From contig NZ_CDCA01000011.1 in the NCBI RefSeq assembly GCF_000820185.1, forward strand, positions 52,937 through 116,936: a DNA stretch of 64,000 bases, read 5' to 3'. The notes under the pieces are model-generated. The model did not search any database. It saw only the letters and a program-made list of their open reading frames with translations, and was not told the DNA's origin. This document shows positions 20,471-29,743 of this stretch, one piece after another. This stretch comes from Aeromonas tecta. GTDB lineage: Bacteria > Pseudomonadota > Gammaproteobacteria > Enterobacterales > Aeromonadaceae. How positions within the stretch are numbered: the first letter of the stretch is position 1; each line of letters begins with the position of its first letter. The translations under genes and the position numbers were made by a program.

Positions 20471-21670
20471 ATGAGCAGTAGCGATCTGCCCTCCTTTCTG
20501 TTGATGAAAAACCCGATCCAGGGCTACGACTGGGGCAGCCATGACGCCCTCACCCGCCTGTTTGGCATCCCCAACCCGGATAACAAGCCCCAGGCCGAGC
20601 TGTGGATGGGTGCCCATCCCAACGGCTGCTCCGAAGTGAGCCTGGCCGGCAGTGCCCAGAAGCTCTCTGCCGTTATCGATGCAGCCCCTGCCGCCACCCT
20701 GGGGGAAGCCACCGTCGCCCGTTTTGCCAGCCTGCCGTTCCTGTTCAAGGTACTGTGTGCCGAGAAAGCGCTCTCCATCCAGGTGCACCCGAGCAAGGCC
20801 CAGGCCGAAGTCGGCTTTGCCAAGGAAGAAGCCACCGGCATCCCTCTCAAGGCGGGCAATCGCAACTATAAAGACCCGAACCACAAGCCGGAGCTGGTGT
20901 TCGCCCTCACTCCCTATCAGGCGATGAACGGTTTTCGCGCCATCCCCGCCATCCTGGCACTGTTCGGTCGGGTCAATGTACCAGCCCTCTGTGACCTGGT
21001 TGAGGCTCTTGCCGCCAACCAGCACGAGGCGGGACTGCAACACTTCTTCCACCAGCTGCTGATCCTGGAAGGGGCGCGCAAGGATGAGGCACTGGCGGGC
21101 CTGCTGGCCTATGCCGCCGCGCATCAGGATGAGGAGACCTTCGCGCTGATTTGCTCACTCGCCGCCCAATACCCCGGTGATGTGGGACTGTTCTCACCGC
21201 TGCTGCTGAACGTAGTGACGCTGCAACCAGGCCAGGCTATGTTCCTCGATGCCTGCACACCCCACGCCTATGTGCGCGGCACCGGCCTCGAGATCATGGC
21301 CAACTCCGACAACGTGCTGCGCGCCGGGCTCACCCCCAAATACATCGATGTGGCAGAGCTCTTGGACTGCACCCGCTGTGTGGCCAAACCGGATGATCAG
21401 ATCCTGCTCAGCCCCCGTCTCGAGGGTGCAGTGCAGCACTTCGATGTACCGGTACCGGACTTCACCTTCAGCGTCTATCCGGCGGGGGAACACAACCTCA
21501 CCACCGCCAGCGCCGAGATCCTGTTTGCCATCGACGGTCCCGTTGTGCTCAAACGGGGTGACGAGACGCTGCGCCTGGCGTTGGGGCAATCGGCCTTCGT
21601 CCCCGCCGCCACCGGCCGCTATCAGCTGCTGGCCGAAGGCCGGGTCGCCCGCGCCGGCAACCGCAGCTAA
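20471..21670 (+). CDS. manA: Mannose-6-phosphate isomerase, class I
   Basis: A 399-residue type I phosphomannose isomerase, a zinc enzyme interconverting mannose-6-P and fructose-6-P. Zinc-ligand segments are 'SIQVHPSKAQAE' (Gln, His), 'DPNHKPELVFAL' (Glu) and the downstream His of 'DACTPHAYVRGTGLEIM'; the catalytic Arg region 'NSDNVLRAGLTPKY' is intact. The ATG at 20471 has GAGG upstream and starts at the family N-terminus; the frame extends to 20390 without similarity. It stands alone, divergent from the AraC gene. Confidence 0.95.
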   Translation: MSSSDLPSFLLMKNPIQGYDWGSHDALTRLFGIPNPDNKPQAELWMGAHPNGCSEVSLAGSAQKLSAVIDAAPAATLGEATVARFASLPFLFKVLCAEKALSIQVHPSKAQAEVGFAKEEATGIPLKAGNRNYKDPNHKPELVFALTPYQAMNGFRAIPAILALFGRVNVPALCDLVEALAANQHEAGLQHFFHQLLILEGARKDEALAGLLAYAAAHQDEETFALICSLAAQYPGDVGLFSPLLLNVVTLQPGQAMFLDACTPHAYVRGTGLEIMANSDNVLRAGLTPKYIDVAELLDCTRCVAKPDDQILLSPRLEGAVQHFDVPVPDFTFSVYPAGEHNLTTASAEILFAIDGPVVLKRGDETLRLALGQSAFVPAATGRYQLLAEGRVARAGNRS

Positions 21671-21710
21671 GGCCGGATGCAAGGCAGTGACATGCCAAAC
21701 ACATAAAAAA

Positions 21711-21735
21711 CGAGGGCCATCCATGATGGCCCTCG
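21711..21735 (-). terminator. Terminator of the PLD-type nuclease gene
   Basis: Perfect 10-bp stem (21711-21720 with 21726-21735), loop of 5; followed on the minus strand by a six-T run. Confidence 0.85.
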
Positions 21736-21766
21736 TCGTATCTGCTCTGCACCACTTTGCACCGCC

Positions 21767-22291
21767 TTATGGCGCAGAATAAGGCACGCCCTGCGCCCAT
21801 CTGGACTGCCAATGCGCCAGGTATTGGCGAGCGACGTCCGGCATGCCGTGCAGGACGACCAGGTTCTCCGAGTTGAGCGTCTCAGCGGAGGGGGCGAAGT
21901 TGAAGGAGCCGGTCTCAACCGTGCTGTCATCGACGATGATCGTCTTGTCGTGATGAAGGTGGAAGCGATCGTTGGTGCGCAGCGCCACCCCGCCGCGGGT
22001 TGCCTCTTTCATGGCCGCCCTGCTCGCCTTGCCTTGATTGCGCTGCTTGTCGACCACCACCTGCACCTCGACCCCCCGTTGTTTCGCCGCCACCAGCGCC
22101 TCTACTATATCGGGCGCCTGGAAGGCATAGGCCAGCATGCGGATGTGGTGCCTGGCGCTCCCTATGGTGGCCAGCACCAGGGCGCGGGCCGAGCCTTCCG
22201 GCGAGAAACCGACCTGCACGCTGGGGGCTGAATTGGCCATAAGCGGCAGACAGAGCAGGATCGCCGCCGTGGCGTGTCGAACACTCTTCAT
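21767..22291 (-). CDS. Exported phospholipase-D-superfamily nuclease (Nuc-like)
   Basis: A 174-residue single-HKD protein. An N-terminal signal peptide (to about residue 22, 'LMANSA') directs it to the periplasm. The HKD motif is H114-x-K116-x4-D121 in 'HHDKTIIVDD', followed by 'GSFNF', as in the Nuc endonucleases encoded on IncN plasmids and in many chromosomes, which dimerise to form one active site and degrade DNA non-specifically. The second of two adjacent ATG codons is chosen because GAGG is 6 nt from it and only 3 nt from the first. A terminator follows. Confidence 0.85.
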   Translation of the reverse strand: MKSVRHATAAILLCLPLMANSAPSVQVGFSPEGSARALVLATIGSARHHIRMLAYAFQAPDIVEALVAAKQRGVEVQVVVDKQRNQGKASRAAMKEATRGGVALRTNDRFHLHHDKTIIVDDSTVETGSFNFAPSAETLNSENLVVLHGMPDVARQYLAHWQSRWAQGVPYSAP

Positions 22292-22294
22292 CAT

Positions 22295-22753
22295 GTACCT
22301 CGATGAGCGAAGCCGGGCTCGCTTACCTATTGATGATCGTTGTCACTATCCCGATTGGCCTGCCAATGTGCGCCTCCTTGCCACCGCTGGCAAGGCCGCC
22401 AAACGGCAAATAGAAGCGGTAGGGGAAGCAAGCGCGGCCTACGCCGTCCAGCTGGGGCTGTTGCACGCCAGAGGCCTCGGCGCCTTTGACGGGAACCGGT
22501 CACATGGTAGGATTTCCCGTCAGGCAGGGTCCCTTCTGGCAGCCCGGCCCCCTTGTCAAAGCCGCCGCCCACTGCAAACGGGCCAGACTGAAGCCCCATT
22601 GGCACGACCTCCATGCCGGCTCCCAGCACCAAGATTCCCATGGGTCATTTCTTGACTCCGTCGGCCGCTCTTCTTACCGAGACAGCCAGCAAGCAAACTG
22701 CCGCGCGCCCAACTTCTGGCGGTGGCACATTTTTGAAATGGAGCCTCTTTGTG
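22295..22753. other. Intergenic region before the YgjV-like gene
   Basis: About 460 bases, divergent promoter region. Overlapping frames run through it on both strands but none has recognisable domain content. The ygjV-like frame itself stays open back to 22613, but that extension is Ser/Thr/Pro-rich and unlike the family. Confidence 0.4.
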
Positions 22754-23299
22754 ATGGCAGATAACAACTGGCTGGCGCCTGTCTGGACGCTGTTTCAACA
22801 ACAACCCCTGGCACAAGGCATCGGCCTCGCGGCCATGCTGGTTGGCATCAGCGCCTTCCGGCAGCGGGACGACGGCCGTTTTCGACTGCGGCTATGCCTC
22901 TATCAGGGGGCCATCGCCCTTCACTTCTTGCTGATGGGGGCCAGCACGGCGGCTCTCAGCGCAGGCCTCAGCTGCGCTCGCACCGTCGCCTCCGGGCACA
23001 CCCGCAGTCCCTGGGTCATGCTGTTCTTCCTGCTGCTGGTCTGGGCCCTCGGCATTCCGGGGATAAACAGCCCGGTGCAATGGCTGCCCATCATCGGCAC
23101 CACCATCGGCACCTGGGGGCTGTTTCGCGCCAAGGGCATAGTGCTGCGACTGTCCATGCTGGCGGGCGGGTTGTGCTGGACCAGTCACAACATCCTGATC
23201 GGCTCCATCGGTGGCAGCCTGATTGAGGTCAGCTTCCTGTTTATCAACTGCCACACCATGTACCGCATGTGGCGACAACCACTACCAGCATCAAATTGA
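22754..23299 (+). CDS. YgjV-family inner-membrane protein
   Basis: A 181-residue membrane protein with about six hydrophobic segments. The order of short family features matches E. coli YgjV: 'GIGLAAMLVGISAFRQRDD', a loop with 'CARTVASGHTRS', 'LPIIGTTIGTWGLFRAKGI', 'CWTSHNILIGSIGGSLIE'. YgjV proteins have no firm biochemical function. The start at 22754 agrees with the family N-terminus. A terminator follows at 23376. Confidence 0.8.
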   Translation: MADNNWLAPVWTLFQQQPLAQGIGLAAMLVGISAFRQRDDGRFRLRLCLYQGAIALHFLLMGASTAALSAGLSCARTVASGHTRSPWVMLFFLLLVWALGIPGINSPVQWLPIIGTTIGTWGLFRAKGIVLRLSMLAGGLCWTSHNILIGSIGGSLIEVSFLFINCHTMYRMWRQPLPASN

Positions 23300-23375
23300 G
23301 CAGTCACTAACTCCAATATTGATATTGAAATCAATATTTAACACTGCGACAGGAAGGGTAAGTCGTGAAATAAAG

Positions 23376-23408
23376 AACCCCCAGCGTCCTGTCGGGCGCT
23401 GGGGGTTT
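23376..23408. terminator. Bidirectional terminator between the ygjV-like gene and the 51-residue gene
   Basis: Perfect 11-bp stem (23376-23386 with 23397-23407), loop of 10, T-rich on both outer sides. Confidence 0.75.
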
Positions 23409-23454
23409 GATTTGTCTGCTGACCGATGGCCATCACAGGGTGGCCGTCGGCGGG

Positions 23455-23610
23455 CTAGTGTTCTGCCGTTTCCGGCTGGGACTCTTCTGAACGTTCCCGT
23501 TCCCGTTGCAGTTCATCGACTCGGGCCTGCCATTTGTCGTGGGCCTGTTTCTGGCCTTGTGACTCAAACTCCTGGCGCATGGTGTCGATCTCTTGGTCAA
23601 GTTTTTCCAT
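23455..23610 (-). CDS. Small coiled-coil protein, 51 residues
   Basis: An ATG with AAGGAG 8 nt upstream opens a 51-codon frame (MEKLDQEIDTMRQEFE start). It is almost wholly charged and helix-forming (E, Q, R, K, D) with heptad-like L/I/F/W spacing, suggesting a short coiled coil, and ends in an acidic tail. No family recognised. The strong ribosome-binding site and the terminator placed immediately after it make it a credible expressed small protein. It may act by binding a partner helix, but nothing shows which. Confidence 0.7.
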   Translation of the reverse strand: MEKLDQEIDTMRQEFESQGQKQAHDKWQARVDELQRERERSEESQPETAEH

Positions 23611-24316
23611 CAGGATGTCTCCTTACATCTCGGGTTACACACTGGCTGACGGCACTGTTGGCCAACCTGCTCCCTTGATTGGACACCAATCCCGCCTCCC
23701 TTGTCCAACCAAATAAACGATTGATTATGCAAAAACCAATCTAAAAAATGATGTGGGGTTTCTTGTGAGGCCACCCAAAACACCCTCAAAGCGTTGAAAA
23801 AAATCATCTCAAAAATCACAAATAACAGATTATTATCAATCACTTGACTTAACCATGGCGACCTCATGACCTTGGTTGCAGATGACTTGTGACTATGCAC
23901 GTTTTTTTCACTCAATCCTACCTCGCCTCCTCTTGCTCCTTGCGGGCGGGTGTCATGACCCCGCCCAGCCTCCATTTTGCCAAATGGCTCACATTTTAAG
24001 GGGAGACTGAGGCGCACAAATCTCCATTCAGGTTGAACGGCCAATATTGGCAAATCCACTCGTCGCGGTTTCACCCATAACATCTATGAGATTAACTAAT
24101 TGTTTTTAAATACATTTATTAAAACCAGGTCAGGTTAACACCCATCAAGCGAAATGCGAGCAGGGTCACAGGCCGAAGGCATTGACACAAAACTCCAGTA
24201 AAGGGCACATATCTCCGATTTCGGTGAGGCACCGTTGGACGAAACAATAGCGGGGTCAATCGTTTTCTCCATCCAAACATCACCTCACCAGGGCTCGCAG
24301 GAGCCAGGAGACACCA
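23611..24316. other. AT-rich regulatory stretch upstream of the first PTS gene
   Basis: About 700 bases without a supported gene, with much lower G+C than the flanks between about 23,700 and 24,120. A dyad element lies at 23944-23966 (GGGCGGG ... CCCGCCC around GTCATGAC). It probably carries the PTS gene promoter; no clean CRP or Cra site was identified. Confidence 0.45.
23944..23966. repeat. Near-perfect palindrome with GC arms
   Basis: GGGCGGG on the left and CCCGCCC on the right enclose the palindrome GTCATGAC, with one off-centre mismatch pair. The form suits either a dimeric regulator's operator or an RNA hairpin; no T-run follows. Confidence 0.55.
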
Positions 24317-26206
24317 ATGCTCACCTCGTTGATAGATGAAGGACTGATCTGCCTCGACATCGCGGCCAAAGACAAGCAGGGGCTGTTTGTCGAACTGGCT
24401 GCCCGGCTGAAATCGAGCGGCAAGATAAGCAATCAGGATCAGTTCGTGCGCGATCTCTGGGCGCGGGAAAATCTCGACAGCACCGGCTTCGAACAGGGTG
24501 TCGCCCTGCCTCACGCCAAGAGCGAGGCAGTGATCCAGCCCGCCATCGTGATTGGCATCAGCCAGCAAGGCATCGACTTTGGTGCCGAGGATGGCCTTCC
24601 CTCCAAGCTGTTCTTCATGATTGCCTCCCCCGCAGGCGGTGCCAATCACCATATCGAGGTGCTGGCCGAACTCTCCACCAAGCTGCTGGAACCCGGCTTC
24701 ATCCCGCAGATGCAGGCGGCGCGCAGCAAGGCCGAGGTACTCAGCCTGCTGACCAGCGCTCAATCCGGCACCCGGCCACAGGCAAAAACCCAGACCTCAT
24801 CCCAGCCGCCAGAGCCGCAGGCACGCGGCATCAAGGCCCAGCTCGGCACCCTCAAGCAGCACCTGCTGTTTGGCACCTCTCACATGATCCCCTTTATCGT
24901 CGCGGGGGGCGTACTGCTGTCGCTGTCTGTCATGATGAGCGGCAAGGGCGCGGTGCCCGAGGCCGGCGTGCTCAAGGACATGGCCGACATGGGGATCGCG
25001 GGGCTGACCCTGTTTACCGCCGTGCTCGGCGGCTACATCGCCTACTCCATGGCGGACAAGCCGGGCCTGGCGCCCGGCATGATCGGCTCCTGGATAGCGG
25101 TGCAGCAGTTTCACACCGGTTTTCTCGGTGCCATTTTGGTGGGCTTTATCGCCGGGCTGATCGTCAATCAGCTCAAACGCATCAAACTACCGGACTCCAT
25201 GAGTTCGCTCGGCTCCATCTTCATCTATCCGCTGATCGGCACCTTCCTGGTGTGTGGCATCGTCATGTGGGTCATAGGTGCGCCCATCGCCGCCATGATG
25301 GAAGGGATGAACCATTGGCTCTCCAGCATGGCGGGCTCCGGCAAGGTGATGCTGGGCGCCATCCTGGGTGGCATGACGGCGTTTGACATGGGAGGCCCGG
25401 TCAACAAGGTCGCGACCCTGTTCGCCCAGACCCAGGTCAACACTCAGCCCTGGCTGATGGGCGGCGTCGGCATCGCCATCTGCGTGCCGCCCCTTGGCAT
25501 GGCGCTGGCCACCCTGCTCTCGCCCCGTCGCTACAAGAAGGAAGAGCGTGAAGCAGGCAAAGCCGCCGCCATCATGGGCATGATCGGCATCAGCGAGGGG
25601 GCCATCCCGTTCGCCGCCGCCGATCCGGTGCGGGTCATCCCGGCCATAGTCGCGGGCGGTATCGTCGGCAACATCACCGGCTTCATGATGCACAGCATCA
25701 ACCACGCCCCCTGGGGCGGCTGGATAGTGTTACCGGTAGTGGAAGGCAAGATGGGCTATATCCTCGGCACCGTGCTCGGCGCCTTGACCACGGCCCTTAT
25801 CGTCAACGCGCTGAAAAAACCGGTGACCGAGGAGGACGAAGTGACCGTTGCCAACACCGACTACCAGGCCATCGAAGCGGAAGGGGAAGCTGACGTGCTC
25901 GCCATCACCGCCTGCCCCTCCGGCGTGGCCCACACCTTCCTCGCCGCCAAGAGCCTGCAAAAGGCGGCGGCCAAGGCGGGCATCAAGCTCAAAGTGGAGA
26001 CCCAAGGCGCCAACGGCATCATCAACCGCATCACGGCAAAGGACGTGGCCAACGCCCGCTGCGTCATCCTGGCCCACGACGTGGCCATCAAGAACCGAGA
26101 ACGCTTCGCTAATATCGAAATAATCGATGTTAAGACCAAGGATGCTATCCATAATCCAGATGGATTACTGGCCCGTACCCAGGCTGGCAGCAGCAAGGTG
26201 GCCTGA
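24317..26206 (+). CDS. PTS fructose-family permease, domain order EIIA-EIIC-EIIB
   Basis: A 629-residue phosphotransferase permease. EIIA occupies about residues 1-150 with the phosphorylated H66 in 'GVALPHAKS'; a Gln/Pro/Thr linker leads to EIIC (about 185-500, ten or so helices, 'DMGGPVNKVA', 'GISEGAIPF'); the C-terminal EIIB has the active C533 in 'ITACPSGVAHTFLA'. It takes up and phosphorylates a fructose-class sugar using HPr-phosphate. Substrate cannot be read from sequence; fructose, mannosylglycerate and fructose-like sugars are all served by this family. There is no adjacent fruK or fruB, so it is not the main fruBKA operon. The paralogue at 39428 has order EIIA-EIIB-EIIC. Confidence 0.9.
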   Translation: MLTSLIDEGLICLDIAAKDKQGLFVELAARLKSSGKISNQDQFVRDLWARENLDSTGFEQGVALPHAKSEAVIQPAIVIGISQQGIDFGAEDGLPSKLFFMIASPAGGANHHIEVLAELSTKLLEPGFIPQMQAARSKAEVLSLLTSAQSGTRPQAKTQTSSQPPEPQARGIKAQLGTLKQHLLFGTSHMIPFIVAGGVLLSLSVMMSGKGAVPEAGVLKDMADMGIAGLTLFTAVLGGYIAYSMADKPGLAPGMIGSWIAVQQFHTGFLGAILVGFIAGLIVNQLKRIKLPDSMSSLGSIFIYPLIGTFLVCGIVMWVIGAPIAAMMEGMNHWLSSMAGSGKVMLGAILGGMTAFDMGGPVNKVATLFAQTQVNTQPWLMGGVGIAICVPPLGMALATLLSPRRYKKEEREAGKAAAIMGMIGISEGAIPFAAADPVRVIPAIVAGGIVGNITGFMMHSINHAPWGGWIVLPVVEGKMGYILGTVLGALTTALIVNALKKPVTEEDEVTVANTDYQAIEAEGEADVLAITACPSGVAHTFLAAKSLQKAAAKAGIKLKVETQGANGIINRITAKDVANARCVILAHDVAIKNRERFANIEIIDVKTKDAIHNPDGLLARTQAGSSKVA

Positions 26207-26227
26207 TAAACCGCATCACATTGAGAT

Positions 26228-26253
26228 AAAAAAGGGGCCCTCCGGCCCCTTTT
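26228..26253. terminator. Bidirectional terminator after the PTS gene
   Basis: Stem 26230-26239 with 26244-26253, tetraloop, A-run on the left and TTTT on the right; serves the PTS gene and, on the other strand, the Ig-repeat lipoprotein gene. Confidence 0.85.
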
Positions 26254-26314
26254 GTCTTGCCGCAATCCCGGCATCAGTCTCTGTGTTATTCGCGGCTCCC
26301 TTCGCAGGCCGCTG

Positions 26315-28618
26315 CTACGGCTTGAGCAAGGTATCGAGCTCACCGATCACCATGGTGCCCCGACCTCCCGTCATCTTGTGGAAGTTGGTACCTTGGGACG
26401 GATTGTCTGTGCGCACCAGCAGGGTGGCGCCATCGTTGTAGTTTTTGATCTCGCTGGCGGTGAGCGCTCTGTTCGACAGGATCAGCAGCAGCACCCGAAA
26501 CTGCTTCTGCGCGTCGGCTGCCGTCGGCACCCTGGGCTTCTGATCCGCCGGGATGAGCCCATAGGCGTCGAGGCTGGCCGGATCTGTCATTTCGGATGCG
26601 TCCATGAGCCCCATCAGATAGAGCTCGATGTCGGCGTAATTGGCGCTCACATCGTTCAGCTGTCCCTGGATCCCAAGCTCGGCGCCCCAGTGGCCGGGAT
26701 AGCTGCTCGGCACCACCCAGTTCGCCCAGCGGTGGGTCATCTCGTGCAAGATGGGCCCGTAGGTCGAGGTCGACAGGTACTTCTTCTTGTAGAGGAAGGA
26801 GATGCCTTGCAACTTGCCGGCCGAGTGAAACGCCGCCGTGTTGTCAAACATCCCAAGACCGATGCCCGTCACGTCGTTCTTGACGTGGCTGTACTCACCG
26901 GTGGGCATGCCTGGCGGCACGGCGTCGTTGTTCATCAGCACGGTGATGAAGTCAAATTCGTCCTGAAACTGCCCATAAACCCGCTCGGTCAGCGCCTTGA
27001 GTGCGACCTGCCCCTCGGGGGAGTTGATGGTAGTGCGGTTCCAGAACCCAAACTCCTCGGCACTGAGCGGCAAGGAGGCGATCTGTTTGCGCAGCGGCTC
27101 AATGAGGATGGCATCCGGCGGCGTGACGGTGAGCGGCGCCGCCACGCTGGACAGGCCTGCCATCTCGGCGCTGATAAGCGCAATACCCTCGCTCAGACCG
27201 GTGGCTTCCCCGCGACTGCCGGCGGCATTGCTGACTGCCGCCACCTCGGGCGCATCGGAGCGCCAGCTGATGGCTGCGTCCTGGGTCACATCCTGGGTCG
27301 CTCCATCCGAGAGGGTCGCCATGGCCTGAAATTGCTGCTTGGCCCCCAGGGAAACGGCGGCACTTGGCGGGGTGATGGTGAGGTTGATCAGCACGGCCGA
27401 CGAGATGGTTACCGGCGCCGACGCCGTGAATGGCGTGCCCTCGACAGTGCCGCTCGCCATGATGGTGGCGCTTCCCTCCGCCAGTCCCCTGACCATCCCC
27501 TTGCTGCCAGCAAGGCTGCTGACACTCGCAATCTCGGGATGGCTGCTGCGCCATTGGATGAGGGGGTTATCGGTGACGTCGAGCGACGTCCCATCAGACA
27601 GATACGCCGTGGCGGTGAATGGCTGCTCCAATCCCACCGGAACCAGGCTGTTAATGGGTTGCACCTCGAGCCGAATGACGACCACCGAGCTCACCTTGAG
27701 CGGCTCGGTAGCACTCAGTGGCACCTCGTTGAAGGTACCGCTCGCCTCTATGGTAGCGCTCCCCTGTGCCAATCCGGTGGCCAGCCCGGTCTCGCTGATA
27801 CTCGCCACCTCAGGGGCGCTGCTGCTCCAGCCAAGGCCCTCATGGCGGGTCACCTCAATGGGCTCGCTGCCATCAGACAGGCTGGCAAAGGCATGCAGTT
27901 GCGCAGTCAGCCCCATCGGCAACGGATCTTGCGGGGCCTGGATATGCAGCCCGGTGACCATCGCCTCGGTCACCGCCAGCGGGGCCGAGGCCGCGAACGA
28001 CGAGCCATTGGCGCTGCCCATAGCGTCGATGGTCGTGCTGCCGACCGCCACCCCAGTGGCGATCCCCTGCTTGCCGGCCTCATTGCCAACCGTGGCGATC
28101 CCCTCGTCCTGACTGCGCCAGCTCAGAGCCGAGGCAGTGGTCACATCCCGCGTCTGACCATCAGAGAAGGTGGCGCTGGCCACGAATGGTTGACTCAGTC
28201 CCACCGGCACCTTGGCATTGGCCGGCGTCAGCTGCAACGCGGTCACGTAGACATCGGTCACCTCCACCCTGGCGGTGGCGCTGTATGGCTCACCGTTGGC
28301 GGTGCCGGTCGTGGTGATGAGCGCCGTCCCCGGGCTGATGCCCTTGGCCAGCCCATCGTCATCTATGGTGACCACGGCGCTGTCGCTGCTGCTCCAGGCG
28401 ATGTTGGGGTGCGGCGTCACATCCTGCACCATGCCGTCATCCCAAACGGCCATGACCTGAAACTGCTGCTCGAAGCCGACGGGCACCCTGGCATCCCCCG
28501 GGCTTATCTGCAGCGCAGAGAGCTGACGTCCCTCATTGGTTGAGTCGTCATCGTCACTACCACACCCCAGCAGCGCCAACGCCGCCACGCCCGCCATCAA
28601 GTACTTAGCCAACTTCAT
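26315..28618 (-). CDS. Surface lipoprotein with five Ig-like (BIG2) repeats and a C-terminal HExxH metallopeptidase-like domain
   Basis: A 767-residue exported protein. The signal ends in 'LALLGC' (lipidated Cys19), followed by an acidic 'SDDDD' tether. Residues about 33-485 are five consecutive ~90-residue bacterial Ig-like units, each with 'VPVGLxQPF', 'SDGxxxDVT', 'WxSSxPEIAxVS' and 'GLAxGSATI' signatures. The last ~280 residues form a separate domain with HEMTH (H625, E626, H629) followed by 'RWANW', then His/Glu-rich 'GHWGAELG'. HExxH indicates a zinc peptidase; the family could not be named. Such architecture is typical of adhesins or enzymes displayed at the surface. ATG 28618 begins directly at the lipoprotein signal. 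Confidence 0.8.
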   Translation of the reverse strand: MKLAKYLMAGVAALALLGCGSDDDDSTNEGRQLSALQISPGDARVPVGFEQQFQVMAVWDDGMVQDVTPHPNIAWSSSDSAVVTIDDDGLAKGISPGTALITTTGTANGEPYSATARVEVTDVYVTALQLTPANAKVPVGLSQPFVASATFSDGQTRDVTTASALSWRSQDEGIATVGNEAGKQGIATGVAVGSTTIDAMGSANGSSFAASAPLAVTEAMVTGLHIQAPQDPLPMGLTAQLHAFASLSDGSEPIEVTRHEGLGWSSSAPEVASISETGLATGLAQGSATIEASGTFNEVPLSATEPLKVSSVVVIRLEVQPINSLVPVGLEQPFTATAYLSDGTSLDVTDNPLIQWRSSHPEIASVSSLAGSKGMVRGLAEGSATIMASGTVEGTPFTASAPVTISSAVLINLTITPPSAAVSLGAKQQFQAMATLSDGATQDVTQDAAISWRSDAPEVAAVSNAAGSRGEATGLSEGIALISAEMAGLSSVAAPLTVTPPDAILIEPLRKQIASLPLSAEEFGFWNRTTINSPEGQVALKALTERVYGQFQDEFDFITVLMNNDAVPPGMPTGEYSHVKNDVTGIGLGMFDNTAAFHSAGKLQGISFLYKKKYLSTSTYGPILHEMTHRWANWVVPSSYPGHWGAELGIQGQLNDVSANYADIELYLMGLMDASEMTDPASLDAYGLIPADQKPRVPTAADAQKQFRVLLLILSNRALTASEIKNYNDGATLLVRTDNPSQGTNFHKMTGGRGTMVIGELDTLLKP

Positions 28619-28888
28619 TGTCCACTCTCCCTCATCTTTCCATGCCCGGTTCACCCAAGGTGAGCCGGGGCCATCCGGCACGGTGGCTATTTGAACCTGG
28701 CGCGGAGTAGAGCAATGAGACCCGCCACCGTCCATCAAAAGTCACGGCGCAGACAGCCAGGGTTAAGAAAGGAGATAAGGACAGACCAGTTAACGGCCAA
28801 GGCCACGCCCTGGTGGCGTTTTCACCCAGGCGCTCAAATGACGAAGGCCCTCATGGGCCTCGGTCATGGGCGGGAACAGACCGCCACA

Positions 28889-29743
28889 TCACAACGCCAG
28901 CTGGGTGATGCTCATGCCAATACTCATGCGATCGCCGTGCGCCAACAGCCGCAGACCGGGGTGACCCGCCAAGTGGTGCGCATTGGCGGCGTGGCTCTGG
29001 GGCTCAAGGCAGACAAAGCCACACTCCTCGTTGGGCTGATAGAGCATCAGGAAGGCAGCGTCACTCGCCAGGAGCAAGCGCCGTTGCTGCGCCGGGTGCG
29101 CGAGCTCGGCCTGACCACGCCAACCACCGTAACAGTGATTGAGCCAACCGTGCGGGCGCTGCCAGTGCCGAAAGTCGAGGTTCGGCGCGAGCCTGCTGCT
29201 CCAGGCCGTCGGCAGATGATCCGCCCCCTCCTGCCAGACGCCACTCGCCAGAAAGCGGATCTGCGTCTGGGTGTCGCGCCAGAAGAAGGGGTGGAATCCT
29301 GCGCCATAGAGACAGGGCAACGCCCCCAAATGGGTCAAGCTGATACGCGCAAGTAGGCTTCGCTCGCTCAGCCGGTAGTCGATGTCGGCCAGATAGTGAA
29401 AAGGGCCGTTGTGGCTGGTGAGTTGCAGCGTTACCGAGCTGCCGCTCTGCGCCACCGTCTGCCAGGGCTGGGACCAGCCTTCACCGTGCAGGAAGAACAC
29501 GGGATCCAGCTCGCTCTCTGGCAATCGGTATTGCTCACCCCATAACTCGAAGCCATTGCCCGCCACCCGATTGGCCAGCGGCAACATGGGAAACAACGCA
29601 CTCTGCCCCGGATGCCACGGGGTAGTGGTATCCGTTTCCCGCAGGATGGGACGTCCCTCGCTATCCTCCAACCCTAGCAGGCAGGCTCCTTGCGAAGAGA
29701 CCCGCATCCGAAGATGCGGGTTGCTCAAGGTATGAACCGTCAT
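28889..29743 (-). CDS. Aldose 1-epimerase family protein
   Basis: A 284-residue galactose-mutarotase-fold protein. The typical segments are the early 'RPILRETD', 'SALFPMLPLANRVAGNGF', 'LHGEGWSQPW' (catalytic-type His) and 'GAGFHPFFWR', and a C-terminal 'FVCLEPQSHAANAHH' with the catalytic-type Glu. Aldose epimerases interconvert alpha and beta anomers of sugars for entry into catabolism. The start overlaps the end of the upstream sugar porter gene by 4 bp (29740-29743), so the two are translationally coupled. The substrate is presumably the sugar imported by that porter. Confidence 0.85.
   Translation of the reverse strand: MTVHTLSNPHLRMRVSSQGACLLGLEDSEGRPILRETDTTTPWHPGQSALFPMLPLANRVAGNGFELWGEQYRLPESELDPVFFLHGEGWSQPWQTVAQSGSSVTLQLTSHNGPFHYLADIDYRLSERSLLARISLTHLGALPCLYGAGFHPFFWRDTQTQIRFLASGVWQEGADHLPTAWSSRLAPNLDFRHWQRPHGWLNHCYGGWRGQAELAHPAQQRRLLLASDAAFLMLYQPNEECGFVCLEPQSHAANAHHLAGHPGLRLLAHGDRMSIGMSITQLAL

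Noticed and set aside
26252..28543. 763-codon plus-strand frame opposite the BIG2-repeat lipoprotein gene
   Set aside because: High-GC antisense shadow; no domain and the opposite strand has clear signal, repeats and HExxH motif.
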